Shown here one piece after another: positions 10,201 to 19,198 of a stretch of DNA of 64,000 bases. A program made the position numbers and the translations under genes. Source of the stretch: Tubulanus polymorphus (Eukaryota > Nemertea > Palaeonemertea > Tubulaniformes > Tubulanidae); the NCBI RefSeq assembly GCF_964204645.1, contig NC_134029.1, positions 1,311,001 to 1,375,000 of the forward strand, written 5' to 3'. The notes beneath the pieces are model-generated. The model did not search any database. It was not told where the DNA came from and saw only the letters and a program-made list of their open reading frames with translations. Each line of letters starts with the position of its first letter. Positions within the stretch are counted from its first letter, which is position 1.

Positions 10201-13172
10201 GACGTTGATGACAAAAGCGACGCTGAATTCGGACGGTCGAGTGCAGTGGGATCCACCGGCTATTTATAAAAGTTCTTGTGCCATAAACGTCGAGTTTTTC
10301 CCGTTCGACGAACAGAAATGTAGAATGAAGTTCGGCTCGTGGTCGTACGACGGATTTCAGGTCGATCTAAAACATATACAACAGAAAAGCGGACCTCTAG
10401 ATGTGGAAGGCGAAGTTGTTATTCGAAACGGTGCCGATATGGGAGAATTTTACGAGAGTGTCGAATGGGACATTCTCGACGCTCCGGCAAAACGAAATAT
10501 CAAATATTATCCTTGTTGCGTAGAGCCTTATCCCGATATTACATTCAATGTTACTATGCGTAGAAAAACGCTATTCTACACGGTTAACCTGATCATACCC
10601 TGCGTATCCATCTCATTTTTGACGGTACTCGTATTTTATCTTCCGTCTGACAGTGGCGAGAAGATTACTTTGTGTATTTCAATTCTGATTGCGTTGACTG
10701 TGTTCTTCCTGTTGTTGGCCGAAATCATTCCGCCGACGTCGCTAGTCGTACCGTTGATAGGGAAGTATCTACTGTTCACGATGATATTGGTCACGTTGTC
10801 TATCATCGTGACTGTTATCGTGCTAAACGTACACTATCGGTCGCCATCGACGCACACGATGTCACCCTGGGTGCGCAAAGTGTTTCTGAACATTCTACCC
10901 CGGTTGCTGCTGATGCGGCGCCCGAATCCGGACAATGATAGCTACCCAAAAAATAAAACCCCAGTCGGAAACGGCATTGAAATGAAAGGGTCTTACAGAA
11001 ACATCATAAGCGGTAATGGAGGTATGAATTATGATTTAAACGCTCGTGCGAACCCGATCATGAGAATGCGCAGCGAAGAATATCTACGAGATCCAACCCT
11101 GCGACAGCGTCCTTTCTCTACTCGCATACAGAGGGCGCTTGACGGTGTAGACTTCGTGGCCGAACATTTACGTAATGACTGTGAGGAATCGCAGGTAAGC
11201 GATGTGGGTACGCGTTTTAGAAGTCTCCTGAACCCATTCTATGCAACTTGTAGAATTTCATTTTATTCTCATGGATCCAGTCCCATTGTCAGATGGTTTG
11301 ACTTTAAAGTTTGAAATATAGATGGAGTATTTCTAACTTTTTGATGATGAATAATATCAAAAGTATAATATAAAAATGTGAAAGAAATCCCTTTTCTGTT
11401 ACTTTACTAAAGACTTGTAGAAATGCATTTTATTCACCAGGGTCCAGTTCCACAGATCTGAGTTAAGATTTGACTCTGAGTTAACTCATTGAAAATGAAC
11501 TAATTTTAACTCAGAGTTAACTCTAACTCACAACTGTGGAACTTGATCCAGGATCCGACGAGATTACGTCCTCTGGTCGTTGAACACTTATAGATGAGCT
11601 AATTGCTAATTTCTTTAACGATGAATAAATGTTATTCATATTTAGATAAGAGAGGATTGGAAGTACGTAGCTACAGTAATGGATCGCTTGTTTCTGTGGA
11701 TCTTCACTACGGCTTGTTTGGTCGGTACGTTAGGTATCATCCTACAAGCACCGACATTATACGATAAACGGGTTCCAATACCGAGGTAAACGTCGTTTCA
11801 TCTTTACAAATTACTGACACTAATCTCCGCGTGTTTCGGTGAAGGGATGAAGATGGTTTGCGGTGTCATTTTGATGTATCTGCAGAGCTTAGTTTTACAA
11901 TTCTAATCCTATCTACCATCGAAATACGAGAAACACGTGGATTATATTAGGATTAACTAACCTCTTTATATAAACTAATGGTAATGATTTATTAAATTTT
12001 GGTTTTGGTAATAACTGAACTCACATTATGATTATCACTGAATATTCCCGGGTTGTGGCTTTCCGAGATATCTAAACTAAAAAAAGATTGAGTTCATGTA
12101 CATTAGAAAAAAAACCCAGCTCTACAGGCTCATTTTGTTAGAATTAGTTTACTTCCAATGTTTTTACCCTAGAAACAAATTCTAACCGATAACTATGGAA
12201 CTGGGTTGAAGCGTACTGCAAGAAAATCTAATTCCAAATTTTGAAAAATGAATAATTTAGAATGCAATTATCCGTTAAGGAGTCTGAAATAGCTTAGCTT
12301 TCATTCGACTCTTTGAAAGATTGTGACACTCGCGTTGGTACCTTGTGACTGAGCTCTTTACAAATATTTCATAAAATCTTGCGCGCTCTCTCTCTCTCTC
12401 TCACTTACTGCGGTATATCAGATAAACAATTTCATATCGAGCAAGAGGGAGAGAGAGAGAGAGAGAGCGTATGATATGAGATGAATGTAAATATTGGTTC
12501 ATCTCGGCACTTAGTAACATATCACCACTTTCTCTAAGTCGTATATTGTATCAAGGATATCTAGGGATCGAGGGCAGCTGGTGGTAGCAGTAATTCTTTC
12601 ATTCTCTGTCTCTCCTTCAATCTCTGCGAAAATATATATATGAAAGCTTGATAATGATCTGTTTCGGGAAATGGGCTATTATTTAACCACGAACTTTCCT
12701 CCCTTACAGCATCCATTGAATGAATGATTAGAGATTATACTAACAGATTAACTCTATCACTACGTACATGGTAGGTTTATCTAACACAAACTGACGTTAG
12801 AAAGACTTAATACATATAACTATTTCTGTCCATTCTACACATGCTGTTCGGATGAAACAGAGTTTAAATGCGTTCATGATTCGATCCACACTTAGTTGTC
12901 GGTTTCCATTTCGGTGCCTGTAAATAAGAAATCAAATTTATCTGGAAATGTGTGGATATCGAGTAGAATCTGTTGTCACTTTCGTCACTATAAAATTTGT
13001 TTAGGAATATATGACATTTTCTGCTGAAATTTAGTAAAATTTCTTTCGTCTTAACAAAATGGTTTCGCTTTATTGAAAATAACACACGTCACGCCACTCT
13101 CTAACACCGCTTTTACTAACATACAATTATAACTACTACTATTTCAGAAAACTAACACATCATACAGATTAG
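4134..13172 (+). CDS. Gene A: nicotinic acetylcholine receptor alpha-type subunit (7 exons, 519 aa)
   Basis: Join 4134-4212, 7554-7699, 8763-8807, 9438-9547, 10180-11194, 11646-11785, 13148-13172; phases agree throughout. The product is a subunit of a plasma-membrane acetylcholine-gated cation channel. Seen: signal peptide about 1-26; N-terminal [13 protein letters not shown]; loop D NVW (W87); loop A WLPD (118-121); Cys-loop C160/C174 with FPFDEQ between; loop B GSWSYDG (W181); YYPCC (C239/C240), the alpha hallmark; N-glycosylation sequon FNVT before M1; M1 about 258-281; GEK then M2 about 287-310; M3 about 317-340; a loop of about 100 aa; M4 in the 140 nt exon. Lengths and exon sizes (146/45/110/about 1000) match the known alpha-nAChR gene plan. 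M2 9' is Ile (about residue 297) instead of Leu. If the last intron is retained, the protein ends PIPR at TAA 11787-11789. The first and last exons are less certain than the rest. Confidence 0.9.
4213..7553 (+). other. Gene A intron 1
   Basis: 3.3 kb from GTAGGT to tttctag. Holds a GA microsatellite at 7084-7127; otherwise no gene or clear element was recognised. Open frames here look random. Confidence 0.7.
7084..7127. repeat. (GA)n microsatellite
   Basis: Imperfect GA/GGA run inside gene A intron 1. Confidence 0.9.
7554..7699 (+). CDS. Gene A exon 2, N-terminal helix of ligand-binding domain
   Basis: Acceptor tttctag, donor GTAAGA, 146 nt. Encodes [15 protein letters not shown], then IRPVGNN and SQLIDV, the family's N-terminal signature. 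The split first codon joins exon 1 as Glu. Confidence 0.93.
7742..7835. repeat. Possible transposon end with poly-C tract
   Basis: Read on the minus strand, GGCCCGTGCCGAGG followed by a long G run and ACCCTCTAAAATTTTC resembles ends of dispersed invertebrate repeats. It sits just downstream of gene A exon 2 in intron 2. Weakly supported. Confidence 0.3.
8763..8807 (+). CDS. Gene A exon 3 (45 nt, loop D)
   Basis: Encodes [15 protein letters not shown] between tttttag and GTGAGT. The 45 nt size is the conserved nAChR exon 3, and Trp of NVW is the loop D aromatic. Confidence 0.93.
9068..9385. repeat. Diverged tandem duplication in gene A intron 3
   Basis: Two roughly 120-150 nt blocks share TGACATTTA, AAATTACCACC, CTTCAGA and GATAACACAGAA in the same order. 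Confidence 0.6.
9438..9547 (+). CDS. Gene A exon 4 (110 nt, loop A)
   Basis: Acceptor atttcag, donor GTATGT, 110 nt, ending in phase 2. Starts [11 protein letters not shown] and contains [10 protein letters not shown], the loop A region of the agonist site. Confidence 0.94.
10180..11194 (+). CDS. Gene A exon 5, Cys-loop through M3 and cytoplasmic loop
   Basis: 1015 nt from acceptor attccag to donor GTAAGC. Carries loops E, B, F and C, the Cys-loop, YYPCC, M1-M3 and most of the M3-M4 loop. Reading on past the donor would add about 40 unrelated residues and lose M4, so the splice is preferred. Patches are almost identical to genes B and C. Confidence 0.96.
11440..11556. mobile_element. MITE-1 copy in gene A intron 5
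   Basis: Foldback element: GGTCCAGTTCCACAG at the left, CTGTGGAACTTGATCC at the right, and palindromic inner arms with ACTCTGAGTTAACTC and AACTCAGAGTTAACT. A good reference copy of the family. Confidence 0.75.
11646..11785 (+). CDS. Gene A exon 6, M4
   Basis: Acceptor atatttag. Encodes [19 protein letters not shown] and the rest of M4, ending LYDKRVPIP. The donor CCGAG/GTAAAC is in phase 2. The same sequence unspliced gives Arg then TAA at 11787-11789, an alternative end. Confidence 0.9.
12114..12208. mobile_element. MITE-1-like copy
   Basis: ACCCAGCTCTACAGG left end and ACTATGGAACTGGGT right end are degenerate MITE-1 termini in inverted orientation. Confidence 0.5.
12384..12469. repeat. 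CT/GA inverted microsatellite pair (hairpin)
   Basis: CGCTCTCTCTCTCTCTCTC at the left and its complement GAGAGAGAGAGAGAGAGCG at the right, about 48 nt apart, predict a stem of about 19 bp. Confidence 0.85.
13148..13172 (+). CDS. Gene A exon 7, C-terminal micro-exon (putative)
   Basis: A good acceptor (ctactactatttcag) is followed by 25 nt encoding KLTHHTD and TAG after the split Arg codon. It aligns loosely with the gene B tail KIGYLTE. No clear AATAAA was seen soon after. Confidence 0.5.
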
Positions 13173-13348
13173 CATGCTGCATGCGCGCACGCGCACTGGT
13201 CTAACGGGAACAATCCCTACTTCCGGTAATGGTGGTAAAGTGGTAAAGGTGTTATACGGCAGTAGAAATAGAACTTCGAGACTTCGGGATGAGATTCTAT
13301 TACGTAATGGCAAATTGTTGCTCGTTCTTTTCATCTGACTCTAAATGT

Positions 13349-13350
<2 letters not shown>

Positions 13351-13382
<32 letters not shown>

Positions 13383-13392
13383 ACAGCAGCAG
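13351..13392. repeat. (CAG)n microsatellite
   Basis: About ten CAG units, then an interruption and further CAG. Just beyond the gene A stop, so possibly in its 3'UTR. Confidence 0.9.
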
Positions 13393-13645
13393 AAAACGTC
13401 AGGATTATTCAGTTAACAGAGATTAACGTATTGTCTGCTGAAAATCAAAACACGTGTTTTTATAAACGCGTTAAAAATGTACATAAAAGTGTTAGTGTAA
13501 ATAATTAATGAATATATGAAGAACGCATTTCAACAGAGAACGAGACAGAATCCAGTTCTACAGTAGTTTGACTCATAGTTGGAGTCATAAATAGTTCATT
13601 GCCAATATTCCAACTCAGAAAAAAAGAGAAAAACAAGTCCGAAAA

Positions 13646-13712
13646 GGTTTCCTGATGCTTGATTTTTGACGCTTCGACTATATCATTAATAGTCGTCTTC
13701 GGGAATACTCTT
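13646..13712. mobile_element. MITE-3 fragment
   Basis: GGTTTCCTGATGCTTGATT then GCTTCGACTATATC and TAGTCGTCTTCGGGAATA, the left arm and core of MITE-3. Confidence 0.45.
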
Positions 13713-13850
13713 TAACTGTGACTTTTCAAACTCGTTTTCTCTATGAGTTTGGAATTGTAAATTTCATTATCGTTTCAACACGGACTCGAGAATGTTTACT
13801 AAATTGTTTTAATCCTGTGCAACTGAATCCTGAATATTCGTTGTACCTTG

Positions 13851-13977
13851 AGTCGCACAGTTGTGAATTAAGTTCAAAAGTGGTCTTCAATCTTTAGACT
13901 GTTCGTAAGTTGTTAGATTGACTCATACTTGGATTGATCTTAAATCTACCGTAAGCGATGACTGTGCGACTAACCCT
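13851..13977. mobile_element. MITE-2 copy (diverged)
   Basis: GTCGCACAGTTGTGAATTAAG at the left and GCGATGACTGTGCGAC at the right are inverted MITE-2-like termini; the interior has the typical TTGTTAGATTGACTC segment. Confidence 0.55.
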
Positions 13978-14496
13978 AACTTGCTGTAAACAGACGTGAT
14001 TTTAAAGATGGGACTTTTTAAAGAAATTATCAAAAGGACCCATTTATGTCTTTTTATAAGAACTATCTTTTTACTTTTCATATTCTGAAATCATTATGAT
14101 TGTTATCCTGCATCAATTGCTGATCTATTTCAATCAGCATCAAATTGTATAAATCAATTCAAAGTTGTTTTATTTCATATATTGTCTTTTGTTTCTTTTT
14201 ACGATTCGTTGCAGGGGCTCAACAAATGTAGAAAGTTGTTGTACACAAGTGGACTCCGAGGCGGGTGATTGATAGCTATGTCCAACCCCTCCAGCTATCT
14301 ATCAATTCATTATTTTGTCTCCTGTTACTTAAATGTCTTAAGTTCATTTTTTTCTCCGTCCACAACAAAGTTATTAGAATTTCGTTGTTTAAATCAAGCG
14401 AATTAAACTAAACGTGGGAACCCCGGTTGACAATGTTTAGAAATCCAATTCATTTACGTTAAGAGGTATTTGTGAGACGTCACGGCTTGTTATTCA

Positions 14497-15001
14497 GGGG
14501 CCGCAGTTGTTCAAACGTTGGTTGTTAAGCCTAGCGCACATCGACACTGCGATTGGAGACAACTAGTTGCTACCGAACGATTACCCCGCGCACATCGAAG
14601 TCTAGTTACAACCGGTCAGTTGCAGCAACTGCATGGCGCATGTCGATCGTCGAGATCCAGAGCGCGCACATCGACGGATATGACTGCGATTGAGTACAAC
14701 CAGTTGCTCAAAAGTAGAACATGGGCAACTGGCTGGAACTGGAGATAGATCGACGCTTACCAATCGTAAGCTCGCTCACATCGACACATTCAAGCAACTG
14801 ATCGTATCCAGCCAGTTGCTCTCATGCGCTGAAAACTGCCTTGCAACTAGTTGTCTCCAATCGCAGTGTCAATGTGCGCTAGGCTTTAGAGTTAACCAGT
14901 GGATAGTTGACATAATATAACAATTCTAAGTTCACTGTTACTGTGGTATTTATCTGTCGGTTATAATATTCAACCATCCTTTGAGCAACTGCAGCCCCTT
15001 G
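14497..15001. mobile_element. Outer MITE interrupted by another element
   Basis: Left end AGGGGCCGCAGTTGTTCAAA is mirrored at the right by TTTGAGCAACTGCAGCCCCTT near 14980-15000. Between them lies the 14526-14887 element, so it appears to have inserted into an older MITE. Confidence 0.6.
14526..14887. mobile_element. Element with 45 bp terminal inverted repeats, inserted in outer MITE
   Basis: Arms 14526-14570 and 14843-14887 are inverted complements with about two mismatches (AGCCTAGCGCACATCGACAC core). The interior repeats GCGCACATCGA-like motifs several times (about 14535, 14589, 14638, 14663, 14773). No transposase frame, so non-autonomous. Confidence 0.75.
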
Positions 15002-15385
15002 GCGGTCAAATGCAAGCGGCTAACTGTAGTACAATTGGCTACCTTTTGACGGTCAGTATGACGCGCGTGAACGATGCTTGTGACGTCACTGCACTGACTT
15101 TTGCCGCTATTTGTATAAAATTGTATATAATACATTGGTTAAAATGCAGAGTGTTTGTTTGTAAAATATTTGTGATCATTTAGAATAATTTGTCGCTATA
15201 TAAATTATATCATAAAATAAAGCAGAGATTTTACGTTAGTTTTCGTTGCTTTTTAAGTCATCACCCGAATAGTGACGACTGTGACAATATTGACTCTTAT
15301 CAGAATAGATCGCTGGATGAAGTGTCGTTCAGAATCCGACCTCGAGATGTCGCTTCATTTCCGAATGTCGGTGAATCGATGTAAG

Positions 15386-15501
15386 GAACCCGGTTCCACA
15401 GCAGTTCCACGGTTACAATATAGCTCAAATCAAAAGTTATGGATCATTAGTTCATTTGAAATGTTTGAATTTTTTACCGAGGAATGCGGAACTGGATCCA
15501 G
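15386..15501. mobile_element. MITE-1 copy
   Basis: GAACCCGGTTCCACAG to GCGGAACTGGATCCA, inverted termini about 115 nt apart, AT-rich interior. Confidence 0.6.
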
Positions 15502-15797
15502 TGATAGTTGTAGCTACTAAATAAAGCTTTATTCGCTATTGCATAGTCTAAGATTAAGCCTAAAATTGTATAGATGAAAACTAGACAAACAGATAAAGCT
15601 TTATTTATCGAGAGATATGACGTTCAAAATAGGCCCTAAGTTGTCTTCATGAAACCTGGAAAATCAATCCTCCATAATAGCAACTATATACAGATTGATT
15701 GCCAATAATAATTTGACTAACTGGATATTCAAAACGAAACAATGCTTCTTTTTTACTCATTTGAAATTTCTAATCATCACCACGGGGGGGGATTGAG

Positions 15798-15983
15798 CTA
15801 ACGTTGTTTTGTGAAAACATCCGCAGCTCTGTTGGCATCGTACAGTCTGACTCGCACATTAGTCACAAAACCAGGAACCAACAGAAAAAAGACATGTTTC
15901 TGTACGACACTAAACAACATAGTGTCAATAACAGGTGGGATCCATGGATCTAAAATAGTGGGAAAACTTCCTAAGGTCTGGTT
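15798..15983 (-). CDS. Unrecognised coding-like segment, C-terminal piece
   Basis: Minus-strand open frame of 61 codons ending TAG at 15800-15798. It includes LGSFPTILDPWIPPVIDTML, then FFLLVPGFVTNVRVRLYDAN and ADVFTKQR. The composition and hydrophobic/basic alternation look protein-like rather than random, and the plus-strand frame over it looks like its shadow. I do not recognise the family. It may be the last exon of a decayed gene or a transposon relic. Confidence 0.3.
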   Translation of the reverse strand, partial: NQTLGSFPTILDPWIPPVIDTMLFSVVQKHVFFLLVPGFVTNVRVRLYDANRAADVFTKQR

Positions 15984-16178
15984 TTATATTCATTTACATT
16001 GCGTTATATATATAAATATAGCGATTCTAAAACGAAATAACGAGCAATAAATTGTTAGCCGCAAAAACTGGGCTTTCCAGACCTATCCTAAATCCACCTC
16101 TGGATTGCGTCAAATATTTGCAAAACCTGAATTGTTTTTTGTTTCATCTTTTTGTGCGTCAGTGCGCGGCATCCGGCT

Positions 16179-16361
16179 TTACATATATACAACGTCATTA
16201 TTAGATCTACGGCTGCACGCATGACAGAGGGTGTTCACAGTGGCTTCCGTGATGGTGTCACCAAAATAAACCACTCTCTTCGATTCGATGTCAAACGGGA
16301 AACTATCAGCATCAGCCGAGGAGCTGACAGAGACAGTGTGACTGTGAATAGCGCGAAGCGT
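16179..16361 (-). CDS. Unrecognised coding-like segment
   Basis: Minus-strand frame following an acceptor-like AAATCTCAG, encoding TLRAIHSHTVSVSSSADADS, then FPFDIESKRVVYFGDTITEA and TVNTLCHACSRRSNND before TAA 16181-16179. Protein-like, family unknown. The plus strand is also open here, so the strand is not certain. Confidence 0.28.
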   Translation of the reverse strand, partial: TLRAIHSHTVSVSSSADADSFPFDIESKRVVYFGDTITEATVNTLCHACSRRSNNDVVYM

Positions 16362-16963
16362 CTGAGATTTTAATAAATCCAGTGGACTTTTCTAACTGCA
16401 TAGAGCAGTTGGTTCATAATCAATCGAATCATCTAGCAATGTGTGATTGCATCGGTTTGATTTAAAGACAGTAATGTTTACTATTAGACCCGGTTGTATC
16501 GTGGTGCTCAGTATTACGGTGCAGTGGCGCGAACCAGCAGACGACCGACTACATCCTCGAGGTCTGATGACAACGGATGGATTTATTTAAATACCCAACA
16601 CTCTGTACTGAAAACCGTAAGTATTTATCGAACTAGAACGTTATTCAAGCAGAATGAAAATACCTGATGATTATGAATATGGTTTGTTTAGTCATCGAAT
16701 TCCTAAAATGCTATTTCAACTCTGCTATATCTCGTCTTTACCTGTTTATGTATTTGCTCTTGGTCAACTAAACTATACAGGAACGTCGATGGTGCCATAA
16801 TGTGCGCAAGGTTTTTTCTCAAACTATTGGTGGTGTTTTTTTACATTGTTTGGTGGTCACTCACTTATAAATACTACAAATAATACTGATCTTTCGGACC
16901 TATAGACTTAAACGATTTTTTGAATATTTGAAAATCTGACTTACAACATTTGCTCATACATTT

Positions 16964-17329
16964 TTGTACCATACGTGCGGTAGTCTCGCGGTCATCTCCG
17001 GCGTCAAAGTATTGTTAGATCAACAAATTTCGAAGCAAAAATTGCCACATTCTCCGGACGAAGATAAAAACAAGATTTCTGAGCTTTCTCAGAATTTCGT
17101 CACAAGAATTTTTTTCTTTTTGAAAAGATTTGTCGATCGTGAAAATGTATTTGATCCTTTGAATACCTGTTTAGCATTGAAAAACATGGAGACGATCTTT
17201 GATATCGAAGTTGACGATACATTACGTAAGTTCAACGAGGCGATTCACCCGTACAGTTTCAATTCACATCAATTCGTTTTGAGGCAAAGATTGAATACGG
17301 AAAATGAATTCACCGCTCGGGAAACATAG
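16964..17329 (+). CDS. Unrecognised open reading frame, 121 codons
   Basis: The longest non-repetitive open frame outside the receptor genes. It opens at a TTG, not ATG, and contains VISGVKVLLDQQISKQKLPH and VFDPLNTCLALKNMETIFDI, ending TAG. Charged and hydrophobic residues alternate in a protein-like way, and a good donor (GTAAGT) occurs inside near 17225. No known domain recognised; could be an exon, a retroelement scrap or chance. Confidence 0.3.
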   Translation: MYHTCGSLAVISGVKVLLDQQISKQKLPHSPDEDKNKISELSQNFVTRIFFFLKRFVDRENVFDPLNTCLALKNMETIFDIEVDDTLRKFNEAIHPYSFNSHQFVLRQRLNTENEFTARET

Positions 17330-18457
17330 CGACATCATTTCTTCATGAAAATTCCCCAGGGCTGAAATTGAATTCCAATGAAATGAACACTAATAACGCA
17401 TTTGCACATGCAGCCATCCATCATAGTGAAATTCTACTAAAATAAATGCGTTAAGTAGCGGAAAATAAACCAGTCAATATTATTGAAGATGCGTTGAAAT
17501 GAGAAGTGTTTTCACAACCATTTTTTCATGTGAGATAGATACATGTCGTGTTTTATACGGGAACTGTACGAATAATTAACTCAAGCACCTCACAACGTAG
17601 TTCAGTTTTTCTATATTTTAATGATTTTGTAACCATATATTCCTCATCGGTTACTGCAGCACCTTCCTTTTTATGGTCCATCGTATTACGCAGTTACGTT
17701 TTGGTTTTTATTTTTTTCGAACCCGATTTTCTTCGAGAACTACAGCTGAATAGCTTCCACGATTGTGAGCTTGAATATAGAGCCGCTAGAGGTAATAGAT
17801 TGAAAATGAACTAATTTAACTATGCGGACATAACGAAAAAATGTGAAACTGGATCCTGATATTGAAAGATATTTGCGATAAAGTTAAAGAGTTTGATAAT
17901 AAAGGTTTAGATTGTCACATATCACGTACACGGCAAACTTCAAATCCCGCTGATCTGATGAACTCTTCGTCAGGATCAATTCCCAACAGTTAGACGTCGA
18001 TGCAATTAAACCCGGTCCAATAGCGAGCCGATTACTGCGGCATTTCTTGAAATAGAAGTGGTTCGCTTGAATTGAGAACTGAAGTGGTTTCCTGAGCTCT
18101 CAATTTCAGGACCATGTCGCTGTGGCGTCTGGTGGTGAATGGCGGTGTTTACAGACCAAATAATCGTTTACAATCAGAATGCGATATATCATTTATTTGA
18201 ATAGGATCAAAAACGGTCGGGGCGTCAAGCGCTGTAACCCGAACCCCCTCCGTTTCATCCTTAGTAGTCTTTTGATGAAAATGAATAATGTGATTTTTCG
18301 GCGTGCCAAGTATATGAGCTAAAATATGATACCGCATTAGCGGCTCAGATTTGTGTTCACTTCACCGGAAAATTGTATAGATGGGAAATCACAAATCGAG
18401 CGTGCGTTCCTTCATTCAACACGTTAGTGTTTTAAGTAGTAAAATGTCACGACATCA

Positions 18458-18772
18458 CAAAGGGAGAGGGTAGAGAGGAGAGGGAGAGGGAGAGGGGAGA
18501 GGGGAGAGGGGAAGGGAGAGGGGAGAGTGGAGAGGGAGAGGGTAGAGAGGAGAGGGAGAGGGGAGAGGGGAAGGGAGAGGGGAGAGGGGAGAGTGGAGAG
18601 GGGAGAGCGGAGAGGGGAGAGGGGAGAGCGGAAAGGGGAGGGAAGAGCGGAGAGGGGAGGGAAGAGCGGAGAGGGGAGAGGGGAGAGGGGAGAGTGGAGA
18701 GTGGAGAGGGGAGAGTGGAGAGTGAAGAGGGGAAAGTGGAGAGGGGGAGGGGAAAGGGAAGAGCGGAGAGGA
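18458..18772. repeat. GA-rich purine minisatellite
   Basis: About 315 nt of almost pure purine on the plus strand, built from GGAGAGGGGAGAG-type units. It opens long frames on both strands that are not genes. Confidence 0.92.
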
Positions 18773-19125
18773 TACTTGAAACATATAGTTAGAATATGAT
18801 GATGATTGGTTTCCGTTCAAATGAATTTTTCATACGCACAAACCGAGTTGAATTAAATCAACAATCGTGATATCTGATTCCTATATTCCATCATTTAAAC
18901 AAGCGCATGCATTTTTTAGAGTTTCACGTGATGCGAGGTGAAATTTGCAGAGATACAGAAATTATCGGCTCCATTTGCGATGAATATAGAACAATTAGCG
19001 CTCATATAGTTCTATGCTATGAACTCATTGAGGTGGGAATCTAACACAATCAGACAGCCAGTCAACACACCTGACTGGTCACCGCGCTGACCATGGGACA
19101 GACTAACTTACAAACTGTCGCTATA

Positions 19126-19198
19126 CAGCTCGGTCGTCTAGTGGTTAGAACAGGCGGTTTGAGTGTCGGAGGTCTCGCGTTCGAGCCTCGGTATGCTG
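19126..19198 (+). repeat. tRNA-like SINE head or tRNA pseudogene
   Basis: TCGTCTAGTGGTTAG is a good A box and GCGTTCGAGCC a good B box at tRNA spacing; four terminal bases pair (CAGC/GCTG). The acceptor and anticodon stems are otherwise poor, so a functional tRNA is unlikely. Confidence 0.5.

Larger units (their letters stand above)
11786..13147 (+). other. Gene A intron 6 or 3'UTR
   Basis: If the AG/GTAAAC donor is used this is the last intron; if not, it is 3'UTR after TAA 11787. It contains a MITE-1 copy (12114-12208) and a CT/GA hairpin (12384-12469). Confidence 0.5.

Noticed and set aside
10339-10938. Overlapping frames inside gene A exon 5 (and the like in B and C)
   Set aside because: Shadows of the receptor frame; the real frame shows all family motifs.
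11195-11314. Extension of gene A exon 5 to the stop at 11314
   Set aside because: It would lose M4; the GTAAGC donor and the M4 exon at 11646 make splicing far more likely.
18455-18820. 121-codon Pro/Ser/Leu frame and the opposite Arg/Gly/Glu frame
   Set aside because: Both come from the GA-rich minisatellite; no real protein composition.
19126-19198. Functional tRNA gene
   Set aside because: A and B boxes are good but the acceptor and anticodon stems do not pair; treated as a SINE head or pseudogene.
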